The notes under the pieces are model-generated. The model was given only the letters and a program-made list of their open reading frames with translations, made no database searches and was not told the DNA's origin. Shown piece after piece: positions 23,266-34,764 of a stretch of DNA of 64,000 nt; the first letter of the stretch is position 1; each line of letters opens with the position of its first letter. Origin of the DNA: Eulemur rufifrons (taxonomy: Eukaryota; Chordata; Mammalia; Primates; Lemuridae); the NCBI RefSeq assembly GCF_041146395.1, contig NW_027182932.1, positions 203,501 through 267,500 of the forward strand, read 5' to 3'. The position numbers and the translations under genes are program-made.

Positions 23266-24850
23266 GGAAGTGCTGATTCCCGGGCGGCTGCTGGCGCGGG
23301 ACTCTCGCCCCCTCGGAGACGAGCCGCGTTCCCGGGTGAGGCTTCCCGGGTTTGTCTCCAGCCTTTGTTTCCAAAATTCAGCCAATCTCAATGTATGTGG
23401 GTACTTTGGCTTTCTAATTAACGTAGTCCAATTTTTAAAAAATCCTCTCTTCCCCTGGTGACAGGAAACCTCCTGTACCTCTCTGAGAGGCCCCTGGGTG
23501 GGGCACAGGGGGCCTGGTGGCCGGAGCTCCCTCCCTGGTCCTTACCAGGAATGGGGGTGGCTGGACCTGTCGCTGCGTGACCAGCAGAACCCACACATTT
23601 TCCTGTCGCGTGGTCGTTGTATTCAGATATCCTCCACATCATTTACAGTAATCTGTATTTAAAACAATGGTACGTGTTGTTATGTAACACATTAACATGA
23701 AAGCACATATAGTACTGTATCACACATTTGCTTTAATTGTCTTCAAAATAATTTATTTCCTTTGTAATCCCCTGCATTCTATGCCTTCAAGAATGCTGTT
23801 CTGAGGAGAGTTCCTAGGCATCACCGCCTCATGGGCGGGCGCTTGGCACATACCAGGTTAAGAATCCCTCTTGGTTTGGGGCTCGGGTAACAGTCTAGGA
23901 GTGCCTTGGCTTTTGTCCTCGAGGGGCATCGAGGCATTCAGCGTGTGCTACGTGGCATTTCTGCCCCCCGAGGTGCAGGACCCACCAGCGTCGTCCCCCT
24001 GTGTTTGCTCGGCCTGTCCTGCGTCTGCCCAGGGCCTGAGAAGCTGCAGGCTCCCCTGGGCAGACGGCAGCCGTCATCCTGCCTTCCCGGGTGCTTTGCC
24101 CCTCTGCTAAGTCCCGGGGAGAACAGCGGTTGCCAGAAGGCAGTGGCTGTGTCGGGGAGCATGGACTCATGTGGCGGCGTCTGGCTTGCAGACCCAGTGG
24201 GTGTTAAGGACTCGCTTGTCTGTCCCCTGCCCCCCAGGGCCGCAGGAAGCAGGAATGCCTTGGGAAGCCGGCCCGAGTCCGAGAACACAGAACCAAGACC
24301 GGCAAAAGATAGATACGCAGGGTATCTCTTTTTATCCAGAATAAACAGGAAGTGCAAACAGTGATTTTTCACCCCTTATCCATCAAATAAATCCTGCAAA
24401 TACCAGCATACCCCTGGGCTTGTTACTCACCTCCAGGCAGGACACACTTTGCCGGGAGCCACGGGAAGGCCTGAGTCTCCTCCCTGGGGAGTGTGAAGGC
24501 TTCATCGCACTGAAGGATTTTCAGCACAATTAGAGGATTCTGAACTGTGCACTTTTAAAGTAAACATAAGCATTGCACATTTGCATGTGTCTGTTAACTG
24601 TTCTTGGCATTCTAGACATTCTTTGGGTCCCTATTAATAGGATGAGGAGAACACAGTTGTCAACTTTTTGTTGTATCAGAAGTTGCGCAAAGGGCTGTGT
24701 TTGCTGTGATTCACTCAAGTGAGTTGCTGGAAAAGTAAGGGATGTTCTTCAGAGTGAAGCACAGAATGATGGAGAGTTTGGCTGTGGACCCTAGGGGCTC
24801 TCAGAGTATCACGCGCATCAGTGCTGCTCATAATCAATGTTCTTGGTGGG
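23266..24850. other. Intronic sequence, nothing recognised
   Basis: Unique-looking sequence of mixed GC content. No named repeat, exon or RNA gene was seen. Confidence 0.45.
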
Positions 24851-25152
24851 TTTTTTTGTTTTGTTTTGTTTTGGTTTTTGTGAGACAGGGTCTCGCTCTG
24901 CACCTGGGCTAGCGCACAGTGGCGTCGTCATAGCTCACTGCAACCTCCGACTCTCGGGCTCAAGCGATCCTCCTGCCTCAGCCTCCTGAGTAGCTGGGAC
25001 TACGGGTGCCACCCCCGGTTAATTTTTCTATTTTTGGTAGAGACAGGGTCTGGCCTGGCTCGGGTTGGTCTTGAACTCCTGACCTCAAGCGATCCTCTGG
25101 CCTCTGCCTCCCAAAGTGCTAGGGGTACAGGCGTGAGCCACCGCGCCCGGCC
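24851..25152 (-). mobile_element. Alu SINE, inverted, older type
   Basis: TTTTG-rich tail, GAGACAGGGTCTCGCTCTGC, CATAGCTCACTGCAACCTCC, ending CCACCGCGCCCGGCC. It lacks the long strepsirrhine insert, so it looks older (AluJ-like). The flanks share TTCTTGGT. Confidence 0.9.
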
Positions 25153-25699
25153 TCTTCTTGGTTCTTAGGCAAGTGCCTAGAGGTGTGTTTGGTTTTTGAA
25201 TTGGGGGTTCACTGCTCAGCTGGAAGCACTGAGTTCAGCGGTCAGAATTTAACCGCTGTGATCCCGTCCCCATTTTATTCTCTTTCCTCGGATGCCCAGG
25301 GTTTGGGGTTACATGTGTTGGGGGCGGGGGAGAGGTGTGTTTTTGCTAAGTAGCCCCACTTGGCCCCTGTGCTGCAGGGACACAGGGCGGGGGTTTACGC
25401 CGGTGCAGAACCGTTTCCACAGGACATGTTTGCTTCTCTAATCGCCATGGATTCCTGGGAGTTTGTGCATTTGAAGGATTTCCTTTTTTTTTTTTATTTA
25501 AAAAAAGGCAGAAAGTCTCCCAGCACTCTGTGGTGGGAACATGGAGAACACGGAATGCCCAGAGCCACGCTGGCCCTGGAGTGGGAGAGCGGGGAGCAGG
25601 GAATGTGCTGACCGGCTCATTGCAGGGGACAAAGCTCGGCCCCGCCCAGAAGACCCGGGGCGTCCTCCAGGCGCCCACGTGAAGGCCGCTCGCAGGGCT

Positions 25700-25870
25700 G
25701 GGACAGCGCCCTGCCCGCCCTGCCCCTCCTGCCCCTCCTGCCCGCCCTGCCCGCCCTGCCCGCTCTGCCCGCCCTGCCCCTCCTGCCCCTCCACGGCCGC
25801 CTCCACAGCCCCCTCCACGGCTGCCTGCAGCCCCTGCCCGCCCTGCCCGCCCTGCAGGCGTCTCCCTAGG
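25700..25870. repeat. CCTGCC/CTCCTGCC low-complexity array
   Basis: CCTGCCCGCC and CCTGCCCCTC motifs repeat irregularly, with two CTCCACGGCC-type interruptions. The ORFs on both strands here (Cys/Pro-rich or Gly-rich) come from the repeat. Confidence 0.8.
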
Positions 25871-26039
25871 GATGCGACCAGTGCGTGTGGCCCCACAGAG
25901 GCAGGATTGGAATGCACGTGCCACGGACGTTGTTTCAACCCAGCATTGTTGTTCTGTCTTTTGCAGATGTTTGTAGATAGGCATTATCCTTTTAGGGTGG
26001 ACGTATCAGTTATGTGGGTTTCACAAAGTGTAATCAATC

Positions 26040-26220
26040 CATTATGAGTTGGTATTTCTTTAAATTGTTCCAATTTCTCATTATTGTAAACTGCTGAGCA
26101 TTTTTAGGTACTTGCCAAGTTCTCTCTCTCGGGTAAAATAGTAGAAATGGCCTTGCTGGGTGAAAAGATATGTGTATTTTGAACTCAAATATATATTGCC
26201 AGTGGCCCTCTCCTTAGGGC
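26040..26220 (-). mobile_element. L1-type 3' fragment, inverted (tentative)
   Basis: CTTGCTGGGTGAAAAGATAT and ATATTGCCAGTGGCCCTC resemble the inverted L1 3'-region motif (GCTGGGTCAAAGGATATGTG, ATTGCCAAATTGCCCTCC). It is short and worn. Confidence 0.4.
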
Positions 26221-28317
26221 ATTAGAGTGACATTTGAATTGGTTCTTTGTCACTTGAAAAAAACACGTCTTTGAAGACTGTTACCGTGCGGCCTGGAAAC
26301 TCCGACCTTCGCATTTCCCACGTGGATGCTGAGTGGAGGCCACAGGGCCTGGCCGGAGCTGTGGTGGCCGCCGTCCTGCCGGGACACCCGGCCCCAGGGC
26401 GAGAGGGACCCGCCAGGTTCCGGCTGCCCCAGGCACCTGGTGTGTGTCGTGAGTGGACGTTCCTCCCGGCCTGGCTGCGGCGAGACACCGGGGGTCTGTC
26501 CGGCTGACGTTCGGCCAAGTCAGAGTGGGCGCCGCCGCCTGGGAGCAGGTCACACCCGGCACCGTAGCCAAAGTGTCGCCTGGCTGAAAGTTGTCATTTT
26601 GTTGTTTCCGTCACGGCAGAGTGGCCGCGGCGTGGGATGAACGCGTTTGCGTGTCTGCGTTCAGTGGGAAGCAGGGCCGGGCCTGCAGGCACAGTCTGCG
26701 GCTTTCGTCTCAGATTCAGGCCGGCGTCGATCCCCAGCCGACGTGAGTGGTTTCCAGGCTGCCTGTGTTGGCAGGAGCCCTCCCCGGATGGCACGGCAGG
26801 GCGGTCTCTGTTCCCAGGGCAGGTGACAGCCGTGCACTGCCGTGCGCTGCAGAGGGAGGCGCCACTCCCGCCGCCTGTGCCTCAACCCTGCGGCAGAGCC
26901 CCGGCGCCCACCTGGCCGCTGCAGGCAGGCAAGCTGGGCGGTGGTCCCGGGCCCACCAGGTGCGTGGGAGGCCCCTCCGGTGCTGCGGCAAACGGACCAG
27001 ACGCGGCTCTGCCTGCTGAGTGCGGCTTCCCACCAGGGAGCAGCCGCTAAGTGGAGGGAGACGCTCCGCGTGGTTTCAGGGAGCGGGAAGGGCCGCACCT
27101 CCCGCCTGCCACAGCGTCCCGGCTCCCCCACGGCGGCCCAGGAAGACCGTCCAGTCACACTTTCGCTGAAGCACAGCCAGGCCTCGGGGATGCCGGCACC
27201 TCGCGCTCTGGTTTTTCTGTCCCTGCCTGTGTCGTCCTGCTGGGTTACGTCCGTTTCTTCCCCTTTAGCACCCACAGCTCCCTGAAAGTCGCCTTTGATG
27301 CCCTGTGTGCTGCAGGGACCCTTAGCGATGACTCCCCACATGGCCGGGGCCTCTTGCACCAGTGTCTCGGGCTCGGGGTGAAACGCCGTGCGGTGCTCAG
27401 CCCGGCCCCAGAGCCGGGGCGGCCGGGGCGGCCGGGGCTGGGCTCCCCCGGGACTCACGGCACGGAGCTCGGCGAGCCCTGCCTGGGAACACGCAGGAAC
27501 ACTCAGAATTTCACTGTTAACCAAGGAGTTTTTAGATCATCATGTGACTCTCACAGCAAGCTAAGCTGTGTAATCCTCAGTTTGCACATGACGAAACTGA
27601 AGCTTCAAGAAAAGTCAAGCGCTGTGGATACGGTTCGCAGGCGCGGTTGTCTGGAAGTCGCCGCAGGTGTGTGCGGGTGTGGCCGCCGTGACGGAGGGCG
27701 CGGGGGCGGCCCCAGCCGGGGGTCCCCGGTCTCTGGTGGGGGCTGTGTTTCAGTCACGCGCAGAACCCAGACCCGGTCCCGGGCCCAGCGTCACGCTAGG
27801 GCCACGTGGTCCGTCCGTGGCTGGGAGGACCCTTCTTTAGTGTGCGGAGTGCAGAGTCGGTCCCGGGGAAGGGATTTACCTGCACCGGTCTCAGTCCAGG
27901 GGCATAAAAATTTCCACTGTGAACTTTTTTCTTTTCCAGATGCGTAAGCAAGATTTGGATTTCCTCTTGCACGGCAGTTTCTTTTCCTGTTTTTGCCTTT
28001 GTCTCTGTACTTTCCATCCTTTCCTGCTGGAAAATGGCTTGTCATAGGGTCGTCACGCGCCCACAGGCCACCTGTGTCCTGCTGCCCAGAAGCCCGGGCT
28101 GCTTTGCAGCAAGTTTGTCTTGTGGCCCAGGACACGGGGGGGGGGGGACTCGCAGTTGGGCTTGGAGCTGCCCATCCTGCGCGGTCGTTTGTGGAGGGGA
28201 CCCCGGTTCCCCCCGGGCCTGCGGCCCCCCAGACACACGCGGAGCACACAGGGGGCCGGGCTGGGGTGGAGGTGCTGTGCTGTGAAGGAGAGTGTTCACA
28301 CAATAACGAAGATTGAT
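26221..28317. other. GC-rich intronic sequence with one MIR-like scrap
   Basis: 27540-27650 (TGTAATCCTCAGTTTGCACA, GACGAAACTGAAGCTTC) looks like a forward MIR core. A 12-base G run lies at 28136-28147. The remainder is GC-rich unique DNA, including GGCCGGGGC repeats near 27420. No domain was recognised in the overlapping ORFs. Confidence 0.45.
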
Positions 28318-28560
28318 TACTTGCTTTTTGTACTGGAAAAAGCATACAACATGCAGTTTACCTCTATGACCATTTTTAGGTATATATTAATAGTTTAGTA
28401 GCATTAAGTACATTAATTACACTGTACAACCATCACCACCATCCATCTTCAGAACTTGTTAATCTTCCCAAGCTGAACTCTGTACCCATGAAAGCATTTT
28501 GTGGTTTTGGTACATTGACGTCAAACTCCAAAAAGTAGCTCCATACCTATAAATATAGAT
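28318..28560 (-). mobile_element. L1M 3'-end fragment, inverted
   Basis: ACTGTACAACCATCACCACC, TCTTCAGAACTTGTTAATC and CTGTACCCATGAAAGCA reproduce the inverted old-L1 3' UTR layout. It sits directly before the large 41-bp array. Confidence 0.7.
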
Positions 28561-28737
28561 TCCTGTAAAACGTCCATGGGGCATGTCTACCACTGGCATG
28601 TCTGTGGTTTTGCTGGACGTTTCAAATCAAAGGATGAGGAATTACACTTTTCGAAAACGCAAATCACTTCAGAAATAATCGCCACTTGCTGATGGCGTCA
28701 CTGAGCCCCACGAGCTCCTGGGGCCACGTCCATGGCT

Positions 28738-30612
28738 GTCCCTGTGTCCTGACCACACCAGACCAGAGGCAGGACCCTGTCCCTGTGCCCTGACCACAGC
28801 AGACCAGAGGCAGGACCCTGTCCCTGTGTCCTGACCACCCCAGACCAGAGGCAGGACCCTGTGCCTGTGCCCTGACCACAGCAGACCAGAGGCAGGACCC
28901 TGTCCCTGTGCCCTGACCACAGCAGACCAGAGGCAGGACCCTGTCCCTGTGCCCTGACCACACCAGACCAGAGGCAGGACCCTGTCCCTGTGCCCTGACC
29001 ACACCAGACCAGAGGCAGGACCCTGTCCCCGTGCCCTGACCACAGCAGACCAGAGGCAGGACCCTGTCCCCGTGCCCTGACCACCCCAGACCAGAGGCAG
29101 GACCCTGTCCCCGTGTCCTGACCACAGCAGACCAGAGGCAGGACCCTGTCCCCGTGCCCTGACCACCCCAGACCAGAGGCAGGACCCTGTCCCCGTGCCC
29201 TGACCACCCCAGACCAGAGGCAGGACCCTGTCCCCGTGCCCTGACCACCCCAGACCAGAGGCAGGACCCTGTCCCCGTGCCCTGACCACCCCGACCAGAG
29301 GCAGGACCCTGTCCCCGTGCCCTGACCACCCCGACCAGAGGCAGGACCCTGTCCCCGTGCCCTGACCACCCCAGACCAGAGGCAGGACCCTGTCCCCGTG
29401 TCCTGACCACCCCAGACCAGAGGCAGGACCCTGTCCCCGTGTCCTGACCACCCCAGACCAGAGGCAGGACCCTGTCCCCGTGCCCTGACCACCCCGACCA
29501 GAGGCAGGACCCTGTCCCCGTGCCCTGACCACCCCAGACCAGAGGCAGGACCCTGTCCCCGTGTCCTGACCACCCCAGACCAGAGGCAGGACCCTGTCCC
29601 CGTGTCCTGACCACCCAGACCAGAGGCAGGACCCTGTCCCCGTGTCCTGACCACCCCAGACCAGAGGCAGGACCCTGTCCCCGTGTCCTGACCACCCCAG
29701 ACCAGAGGCAGGACCCTGTCCCCGTGTCCTGACCACCCAGACCAGAGGCAGGACCCTGTCCCTGTGTCCTGACCACCCAGACCAGAGGCAGGACCCTGTC
29801 CCTGTGTCCTGACCACCCCAGACCAGAGGCAGGACCCTGTCCCTGTGTCCTGACCACCCAGACCAGAGGCAGGACCCTGTCCCTGTGCCCTGACTACAGC
29901 AGACCAGAGGCAGGACCCTGTCCCTGTGTCCTGACCACCCCAGACCAGAGGCAGGACCCTGTGTCTGTGTCCTGACCACCCCGACCAGAGGCAGGACCCT
30001 GTCCCTGTGCCCTGACCACAGCAGACCAGAGGCAGGACCCTGTCCCTGTGTCCTGACCACACCAGACCAGAGGCAGGACCCTGTCCCTGTGCCCTGACCA
30101 CCCAGACCAGAGGCAGGACCCTGTCCCTGTGCCCTGACCACAGCAGACCAGAGGCAGGACCCTGTCCCTGTGCCCTGACCACCCCGACCAGAGGCAGGAC
30201 CCTGTCCCTGTGCCCTGACCACCCCAGGCCAGAGGCAGGACCCTGTCCCTGTGTCCTGACCACCCCAGGCCAGAGGCAGGACCCTGTCCCTGTGTCCTGA
30301 CCACCCAGACCAGAGGCAGGACCCTGTCCCTGTGTCCTGACCACCCCAGACCAGAGGCAGGACCCTGTCCCTGTGTCCTGACCACACCAGACCAGAGGCA
30401 GGACCCTGTCCCTGTGTCCTGACCACCCAGACCAGAGGCAGGACCCTGTCCCTGTGCCCTGACCACCCCAGACCACAGGCAGGACCCTGTCCCTGTGCCC
30501 TGACCACACCAGACCAGAGGCAGGACCCTGTCCCTGTGTCCTGACCACACCAGACCAGAGGCAGGACCCTGTCCCTGTGTCCTGACCACACCAGACCAGA
30601 GGCAGGACCCAG
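28738..30612 (+). repeat. Large minisatellite (VNTR), 41-bp unit, about 45 copies
   Basis: The unit begins GACCCTGTCCCTGTGTCCTG and continues ACCACCCCAGACCAGAGGCA plus G. Variants of 38-40 bp arise by loss of a C or of CA within the CACCCCAGACC segment. Units carry CTGTG or CCGTG, GTGCC or GTGTC, and CACAGCAG, CACACCAG or CACCCCAG. Because 41 is not divisible by three and the unit has no stop on the complement, reading frames of up to 757 codons stay open on the - strand. They are not genes. Confidence 0.97.
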
Positions 30613-32869
30613 GAAGAGAAGGCGCCAGAGTGGAGGCGTCCGTGTGACTCTGACGGGAATTTCTGGGCCCTGAGAGAGGCTGAGCTCCCTCACTCCGGGG
30701 AGTCTGAGCTGACCCCAGGAGGGAGCAGCGCTCAGGCGTGCAGGCACCCTGGCCACCCCCCGAGGGGGCCCCTCCGGCTCTGCAGTCCTGTCTGGGAAGC
30801 AGTTCTCTGGGGCTGCCGTCCTTGAGCAGTTCGTGTGTGGGGAGCCGGGGCCGGAGCCCTTGGGCAGCTCCGGTGCTGCAGCCACCAGGAAAGGCCACCG
30901 CGCCGCTGTCCCCAGACACCACCCCCCGACAGGTGTGGCCACAGGGAGGGTGGTGTGGCCAGGGGATTAGCAGGGCACTGGGAGACGGGGGACGGCTCCT
31001 CCTCTCTCCAGCCAGGTGTGCTTTCTCATCCTTCCTGCCTCCTTCCCACTTGGTCGTTGGTGCGTGGACCAGACCGTGTGGTTTAGGAAGCACGATGCCC
31101 CTCCAGTGTGTGCCGGCAGCCCAGGCGGGACCCGGAGCTGGCTGGGAGTTGGGGGGCTTCGGGCCCCACTGTGGGATCTGCTCTCCCCTCCCCTGGGGAT
31201 TCAGATCTGCCCCCAAATGCCAGTTAAACAGACCCCCCTGAGCAGGACGCCAAGGCCAGACGGGCTCCCTGCCAGGCCCGACCGCTCGCGGGGCCAGACT
31301 CCAGGACCAGCGGCAGAGCGTGTCGTCGGTTGCTTCCTCTCGGGAATGGGCCGGGGGCCGGCACTGTGTCTCTGCGGCAGGATGCCCCGGCCTTCGGGCC
31401 CCAACAGCTCCCGGAATTTTTAATGAAATGTAAATACTCCTGCGGTTGACACTGATCTTCCTGCACATGAAAAACATGAAAACGGGCAGTTTTGATGTTC
31501 AGAATCGTCGGGGTGGAGTTAGGGGCCTCTGACCCATTCAAGGTTTAGGGGCTGGTTTGTCAGCGCCAGGGAGGAGGTTTCTGTCTTGGAGCAAGTCCGT
31601 CCCCACGCAAACAGCCTCTCCAGCAAATGACTCCCTGGCCACCCCGTATCGAGCGTATGTCTGACCCTGTTTAGTTAATAAACATTGAGTCCCTGCTGTG
31701 TCGGCATCATGGGAACTTGAAACTGAAGGAATTTAAAGACCATCTAATCCAGCTTTCGTACTTACAGGTCAGCAAAGGAAGAACCAGCCAGGCTAAGTCT
31801 GCGGCTTCCCCGTAGGACTCTGGCAATACGTTCTCACTGTGTCACAGGCCTCCGTAGACTTGGTTTCCTTGCAGACTAAAACCTAAATGGCTTGCGTATT
31901 TTCCAAGCGTATCACCTGAGAGCAGCTAAGAGAGCCGGTAGGAATTCACGTGTCCGAGCGGCCTGCGGCAGCGAGGCTGGGTCTGTCCCCGGAGCCCAGG
32001 ACGTGCTGGAGTTTCCCGGTTGCCGCAAGGCTGTGCTGGCACTCGGGGTGTTTCGAGTAACGACTCCTTCCTCATCCTCCCCCATCGAACAGGGTCTTCC
32101 TCTAGGTTGACGAAGCCCAGGGAACCACACAGAGGGGAAAGAAAGATAGGAACTCCAGCAAGTTGTGCAAAGCCCGTGAAAGCCTGCGGCGGGTCGGCCG
32201 GACCCCCAGGCCACGCTGTGGTCAGCCGTTCTGCCGGCCACGTCCAGTGTTTCGTGCAAGCGGCTTTCTGCTGGTGCACACCACCTGCCACAGGAAGATA
32301 GTTCCGGAAGCATCCTCTCGTGCAGCTCCCACAGGCCTGTGCCCCGGCCAGGTGTCCCCTGCCCCAGCCTCCCTGGCGTTTTCCTCTGCGGGTGTCAGGG
32401 GGTGGACGTGTCCAGCTCTCCAAGTGGTCGACAGGTCCTGGGTACGCGTGCAAGTCAGGCCTCACAGGGTAGATGCCTAAAGGGAAACTTCTAGAAGTGT
32501 CCTTGGATTGTTGGTGACACAATCTGGTGGGAGACAAACACACAGTGGTTCTCAGCCCAGCGTTTGCCCCTCTGAGGAGCCTCTGCCCCTCGGACCCTTC
32601 CCCGGCCTCCCGAGGACTCACTCACTCGAGTCCAGATTGTCACTGGTGTCCTGGCAGCTTCTTAGCAGTGGCAGGAAGATGCCTTGTTCAGTTCTTACAA
32701 CCCAGGCTCCTCCAGGTAGGACGTGGAAAACACGGGGTGCTAAATGGTGTGTGCATCACACTGCCCCTGTAGTGGCAGGAGAGAGTAAGTCTGTGCTCAC
32801 GTTTGCTTGTATTTGCGCAGACAGACTCTGGAATGATCCGCAGACCTAGCAAAAGTCACAACCCTGGGC
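30613..32869. other. Intronic sequence, nothing firm
   Basis: No exon is recognised. 31690-31800 (ATAAACATTGAGTCCCTGCT, CCATCTAATCC) has the feel of an ancient MIR/L2-type repeat, but I could not place it. Confidence 0.4.
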
Positions 32870-33015
32870 TGGGAGGTGAGGGTGGGCGTGGCTGGTGATG
32901 GGCTCTGGAGTTCTTAGGGGGCGAGGAAAACGTTCTGGGACTGGGCAGTGGTGACGGTCACACAGCTCTGTGAATATACTGCACGTGTGAGCTCTACGGT
33001 GGGTGAACCACGTAC
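32870..33015 (+). mobile_element. L1M 3'-end fragment
   Basis: AAAACGTTCTGGGACTGGGC, AGTGGTGACGGTCACACAGC and CTCTGTGAATATACTGCAC match the old L1 3' UTR in forward orientation. Confidence 0.65.
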
Positions 33016-33358
33016 CCCATGATATTGCAATCCAGCTGCTTGAAAAGTCTTCTCGAGAGAGTTTCGTTGGCTTCGAGCCTCTGTGCAGCCGCTTAACACC
33101 CTGGCTGCCACGCTAGAAAAACGTTTTCCTTGGGGCCACTGCGTTTTATTATGAAAATAGAATAAAAACTTCAAAAACAAGACAATCCTTTCTAATTTAA
33201 TGAAAAATTGGTTATTTTATGTTGTTTTCTGTGTTTTCTTCAATAAAAAGTAATCTAAAAACTTGAAAATTAGTAATGTGAAAAGTAATGTGAAAACTTG
33301 AAAAAAGTTCACAAGGGTAAAGTTTTTTTCTTGATTTGTCAGGCTTAAGTGTAATTTA

Positions 33359-33710
<352 letters not shown>

Positions 33711-33723
33711 TACAGGTAAACAT

Positions 33724-34268
33724 AAATAGAGAAGTGAAATTTATTGCCTTCTATTCGTGTAATCCACATTTTTAGAATTGTCACCATCAATTGTAACAAG
33801 AACATCAACAAGTAAGAGTTTCAGGAACCAACCACAGGGTTTTGCCCAGGTTTTGCTCCTCGAGGCCCCGGGCTCAACAATAGCATGAGTTAAATACGAC
33901 TCACACAGCAGTTGGTGTGTTAAGCTGGTTGAGTCCCTCCTGGGTTTACCTCCTGCTCTGGGAGAGGAGAGAAGGACCCCATGAGTGATGGGGATGCCCA
34001 GGGGACACCCACGAAGCCGTTTCTCTCCAGGGGGTCTGTGAGCTAGGCCGGGGCGACCCCCTGGGCTGCCCACGAGCTGTAAATGGAGGAAGTGAAGATG
34101 GTGGGGTTAGCGTCCTCGCGGCAGACTGGGAGGAAAGGGGACGTTTCGCCATCGGCATTCCATGCCGGCCTGTTGGGGAGCTACGGAAGCACGTGCCTGC
34201 TGTCCTCTGTCAGAAAGGGCTTGTGTCCTGTTTGCCTTGGACTCGGCTTGCTGTGCAGAGATCCGGCC
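33724..34268. other. Intronic sequence, nothing recognised
   Basis: Unique-looking DNA between an Alu and a short minisatellite. No exon or named repeat seen. Confidence 0.45.
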
Positions 34269-34400
34269 CGCGCGGAGTGCAGTCCAGTGAGGCCCTCGCT
34301 GGCGTTCCCTGTCCCGCGCGGAGTGCAGTCCAGTGAGGCCCTCGCTGGCGTTCCCTGTCCCGCGCGGAGTGCAGTCCAGTGAGGCCCTCGCTGGCGTTCC
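34269..34400 (+). repeat. Minisatellite, 46-bp unit, about three copies
   Basis: CGCGCGGAGTGCAGTCCAGT starts units at 34269, 34315 and 34361. The units look identical through GGCGTTCCCTG, which suggests recent duplication. Confidence 0.93.
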
Positions 34401-34764
34401 CTGGGCTCCTTTGTGGGCTGCTGTGAACCCTGTGAAAGAGAGAAGAGAACAGTTGGTTTGGTGTGTTGGCAAAGTCGGGCTTGAGTGCCGGCCATGAGAG
34501 TTGCTCAAGGTCTGCTCTAAATACGGGCTTTTCTGCCAACAGTTATTTTGGGTTGTTTCAATTATAGTGGTGCACTCTGGAAACCAATGCAGTGTCATGT
34601 AAATACAGGCTGAATCACAGCCGGCCACGGGGGCAGGTCTGGGGTGGGAACAACACGCGGACAGCCCGGAACACGGAGGTGACAGGGGCCAGGTCAGTTA
34701 ATGCTGCACTGCAGCCTTTGACACAGTGGAGCCTCTGCTCACACCTGAAGCTGCTCTTGTGTTG

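Noticed and set aside
28669..30942. 757-aa, 616-aa, 527-aa and 397-aa ORFs on the - strand
   Set aside because: They are translations of the 41-bp VNTR. The unit has no stop in any frame on that strand and its length is not a multiple of three, so all frames stay open. No domain, and no splice or promoter context.
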